From contig JAEWBU010000365.1 in assembly GCA_023390985.1 (NCBI GenBank), positions 1 through 7,087 on the forward strand: 7,087 bases of DNA. Direction: 5' to 3'. The notes beneath the pieces are model-generated. The model did no database searches, was not told where the DNA came from, and saw only the letters and a list, made by a program, of their open reading frames with translations. The stretch's first letter is position 1. Each line of letters opens with the position of its first letter. The position numbers were made by a program, and so were the translations under genes. Source of the stretch: Pseudomonadota bacterium (lineage in GTDB: Bacteria > Pseudomonadota > Gammaproteobacteria > Burkholderiales > Burkholderiaceae_C). This document shows, piece by piece, positions 5,121 through 7,087 of this stretch.

Positions 5121-6302
5121 ATGCCCGAAGCCTTCATCGTCGCCGCCACCCGCACCGCCGGCGGCCGCCGCAACGGCCGCCTGTCCGGGTGGCACCCCGT
5201 GGACCTCGCGGCCGAGGTGCTGAACGCGCTCGTCGATCGCAGCGGCGTGGACCCGGCCGCGGTGGATGACGTGCTGATGGGCTGCGTCAGCCAGGCCGGC
5301 GAGCAGTCGTCCAACGTCGCCCGCAACGCGGTGCTGGCGTCCCGGCTGCCCGAGTCGGTGCCCGGCACCTCGATCGACCGCCAGTGCGGCTCCTCGCAGC
5401 AGGCGCTGCAGTTCGCGGCGCAGGCGGTGATGTCGGGCACGCAGGACCTGGTGATCGCCGCCGGCGTGGAGAGCATGTCGCGCGTGCCCATGTTCACGCC
5501 CAGCGAACTGCCCCGCAAGAACGGGCTGGGCTTCTACATGAGCCCGCGCGTGCGCGAGCGTTACCCGGACGTGGAGTTCAGCCAGTTCATGGGCGCCGAG
5601 ATGATCGCGCGCAAGTACGGCTTCTCGAAGGACCAGCTCGATGCCTACGCGCTGGAGAGCCATCGCCGGGCGAAGGCCGCCACCGGGGCGGGCGCGTTCG
5701 AAGGCGAGATCCTGCCCGTGCGCGCCTGGAAGCAGGGCGAGGACCCGGCCGATGAGCCGCACACGGTCGACGAAGGCATCCGCTTCGACGCTTCGCTGGA
5801 GGCGATCGCCGGCGTCAAGCTGCTGCAGCCCGATGGCGTGATCACCGCGGCCAGCGCCAGCCAGATCTGCGACGGCGCGGCCGGCGTGATGGTGGCCAGC
5901 GAGAAGGCGGTGAAGGCCTTCGACCTCAAGCCGCTGGCGCGCATCCACCATCTCTCGGTGTTGGGCCACGACCCGGTCGTGATGCTGGAGGCGCCGATCC
6001 CCGCGACGCTGGCCGCGCTGCGCAAGGCCGGCATGAAGATCGGCGACATCGACGCCTATGAAGTCAACGAGGCCTTCGCGCCGATCCCGCTGGCCTGGCT
6101 GCAGGCGACGGGCGCCGATCCTGCGCGGCTGAACGTGAATGGCGGCGCCATCGCGCTCGGCCATCCGCTGGGAGCTTCCGGCGCCAAGCTGATGACGACG
6201 CTGCTGAACGTGCTGCGCCAGCGCAAGGGGCGCTGGGGCCTTCAGACCATGTGCGAAGGCGGCGGGATGGCGAACGTAACGATCGTCGAGGCGCTGAACT
6301 AG
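5121..6302 (+). CDS. Thiolase family acetyl-CoA C-acyltransferase/acetyltransferase
   Basis: A full-length thiolase (393 residues, close to the usual ~392) that cleaves 3-ketoacyl-CoA with CoA or, in reverse, condenses two acetyl-CoA. Catalytic residues are all present: nucleophile C89 in DRQCGSSQQ, N316 in NEAFA, H348 in GHPLGASG, and the acid/base C378 in CEGGG. C89, H348 and C378 carry the same numbers as in the Zoogloea ramigera biosynthetic thiolase, so no large insertion or deletion is likely between them. The N-terminal domain runs about 1-120, the loop domain about 121-245 and the C-terminal domain about 270-393. Loop sequences such as ESMSRVPMFTPSELP (117-131) and NEAFAPIPLAWLQ (316-328) look more like degradative or steroid-type thiolases than PhaA, but I cannot fix the chain-length preference. 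No dehydrogenase, hydratase or acyl-CoA ligase lies beside it, so it appears to be a single gene. Its stop overlaps that of the convergent kinase gene. Confidence 0.94.
   Translation: MPEAFIVAATRTAGGRRNGRLSGWHPVDLAAEVLNALVDRSGVDPAAVDDVLMGCVSQAGEQSSNVARNAVLASRLPESVPGTSIDRQCGSSQQALQFAAQAVMSGTQDLVIAAGVESMSRVPMFTPSELPRKNGLGFYMSPRVRERYPDVEFSQFMGAEMIARKYGFSKDQLDAYALESHRRAKAATGAGAFEGEILPVRAWKQGEDPADEPHTVDEGIRFDASLEAIAGVKLLQPDGVITAASASQICDGAAGVMVASEKAVKAFDLKPLARIHHLSVLGHDPVVMLEAPIPATLAALRKAGMKIGDIDAYEVNEAFAPIPLAWLQATGADPARLNVNGGAIALGHPLGASGAKLMTTLLNVLRQRKGRWGLQTMCEGGGMANVTIVEALN
6299..6302. other. Shared CTAG palindrome forming two overlapping convergent stop codons
   Basis: Read on the plus strand, TAG (6300-6302) ends the thiolase; read on the minus strand, TAG (6301-6299) ends the hybrid kinase. 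The two genes therefore overlap by 4 bases with no intergenic DNA, and any terminator for either must lie inside the other's coding sequence. Confidence 0.9.
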
Positions 6303-7087
6303 TCAGTAGCCTCGGCCGCCGGCACGCAGGCGAGCAACTCGCGCAGCGCCCGCGGATCGAGCGGCTTGACCAGGTGCGCGTCGAAGCCGGCTTCGGCCGA
6401 GCGCTTGCGGTCCTCCTGCTGGCCCCAGCCCGTCATCGCGACGATGAGGGCGGTGCGGCAGCCGGGCAGGGTGCGAAGCTGCCGGCAGGCGTCGTAGCCG
6501 TTCAGCCGCGGCATGCCGATGTCCAGCAGGATCACGTCGGGCCGGAAGCGCTGCGCCGCTTCCAGGCCCTCGATGCCGTCGTAGGCCAGCTGGATCTCGT
6601 GGCCCGACTGCCCCAGCAGCATGGCCAGCATCGCGGCGCTGTCGCGGTTGTCGTCCACCACCAGCACGCGGCGCTGCTTCGACGCAACGCCGCCGGGCGC
6701 CGCGGATGCGGGCGCGGCTTCGCGCGGCAGCGGGGCGGCCAGCGGCAGCCGCACGGTGAACTCGCTGCCGTGGCCGGCGCCTTCGCTGAACACCTCCACC
6801 GTGCCGCCGTGCAGCTCTACCAGGCTGCGCACCAGCGTCAGGCCGATGCCCAGGCCGCCCTGGCGGCGCTCCAGCGAGGTGTCGGCCTGCGCGAACAGCT
6901 CGAAGATGCGCGACTGCTGGTGCGGTTCGATGCCGATGCCGTCGTCGCGCACCCGCAGCACCGCCTGTCCCGACTCCTGCTCGAGCGTGACGCGGATCGA
7001 GCCGCCTTCGTCGGTGAACTTGGCTGCGTTGTTCAGGAGGTTGCCGGCCACCTGCGCGATGCGCGCCGCGTCGGCCTCCACCCACAC
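6299..7087 (-). CDS. Hybrid sensor histidine kinase/response regulator, C-terminal part (5' end missing)
   Basis: The last 262-263 codons of a two-component hybrid kinase. The frame is open at the right window edge, so the terminal GTG is not a start. Visible order: HATPase ATP-binding domain (about 5-118) with N-box NLLNNAAKFT (16-25), G1 box DDGIGI (48-53), F-box IFELFAQ (61-67) and G2 box GGLGIGL (77-83); an Ala/Pro-rich linker (about 118-138); then a receiver domain (about 139-256) with acidic pair D145-D146, phospho-acceptor D189 in LLDIGMP, T219 in MTG and K241 in KP. All residues needed for ATP binding and for phospho-transfer to the receiver are intact. The dimerisation domain with the phospho-His, and any PAS, GAF or membrane sensor, lie beyond the window, so the signal is unknown. 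No DNA-binding output domain follows the receiver, so a phosphorelay or protein-interaction output is inferred. Confidence 0.94.
   Translation of the reverse strand: MWVEADAARIAQVAGNLLNNAAKFTDEGGSIRVTLEQESGQAVLRVRDDGIGIEPHQQSRIFELFAQADTSLERRQGGLGIGLTLVRSLVELHGGTVEVFSEGAGHGSEFTVRLPLAAPLPREAAPASAAPGGVASKQRRVLVVDDNRDSAAMLAMLLGQSGHEIQLAYDGIEGLEAAQRFRPDVILLDIGMPRLNGYDACRQLRTLPGCRTALIVAMTGWGQQEDRKRSAEAGFDAHLVKPLDPRALRELLACVPAAEATD

Noticed and set aside
5055..6164. Upstream extension of the GST reading frame antisense to the thiolase
   Set aside because: The GST fold starts at the ATG at 5054; the extension is low-complexity antisense translation of the thiolase gene.
3688..6302. GST, Nudix and thiolase as a possible novel detoxification or acyl-CoA system
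   Set aside because: Only GST and Nudix share a strand and short spacing; the thiolase is divergent, and each family is common and usually unlinked. Nothing in the sequence ties them into one pathway.
1..7087. CRISPR arrays, tRNA or rRNA genes, insertion sequences, prophage or toxin-antitoxin genes
   Set aside because: No spaced repeats, cloverleaf-like segments, transposase or integrase motifs were seen; coding sequence with known families fills nearly the whole window.

Overview
This window looks like ordinary chromosome from a high-GC betaproteobacterium, most likely Burkholderiales and near Comamonadaceae (Ramlibacter or Variovorax type). That placement is inferred from strong G/C bias at third codon positions, tightly packed genes, and the protein families seen: a formate dehydrogenase alpha subunit, a DUF4382 lipoprotein, a PA1024-like flavoprotein, and a hybrid histidine kinase. 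I see no rRNA, tRNA, CRISPR array, insertion sequence, integrase or phage gene, and no gap between genes longer than about 150 bases.

Layout, left to right. Bases 1-1241 hold the C-terminal part of a molybdopterin formate dehydrogenase alpha subunit (+). A 150-base gap follows, with a small hairpin just after that gene's stop and a second hairpin that encloses the next gene's Shine-Dalgarno sequence. Bases 1392-2594 encode a secreted DUF4382 lipoprotein (+). A 107-base gap carries a very stable 47-nt hairpin (2614-2660) and then a candidate promoter. Bases 2702-3676 encode a TTG-started FMN enzyme (+), usually labelled nitronate monooxygenase but closest to the NADH:quinone reductase class. 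Converging on it is a minus-strand pair, a glutathione S-transferase (4386-5054) followed by a Nudix hydrolase (3688-4356). A 66-base divergent promoter region separates the GST from a thiolase (5121-6302, +). The thiolase converges on the C-terminal half of a hybrid sensor kinase (6299-7087, -, cut by the window edge). Those two genes share a CTAG palindrome as overlapping stop codons.

How the genes work together: no single pathway links the window. Formate oxidation, flavin-dependent quinone or nitronate chemistry, glutathione conjugation, CoA or nucleotide diphosphate clean-up and acyl-CoA thiolysis are all soluble metabolic or housekeeping functions. Only the GST-Nudix pair looks like an operon. 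I did not find a convincing new multi-gene system. The points most worth a second look are regulatory (the SD-enclosing hairpin, the 47-nt hairpin, shared stop codons, possible near-leaderless starts) and one probable common mis-annotation (the quinone reductase).
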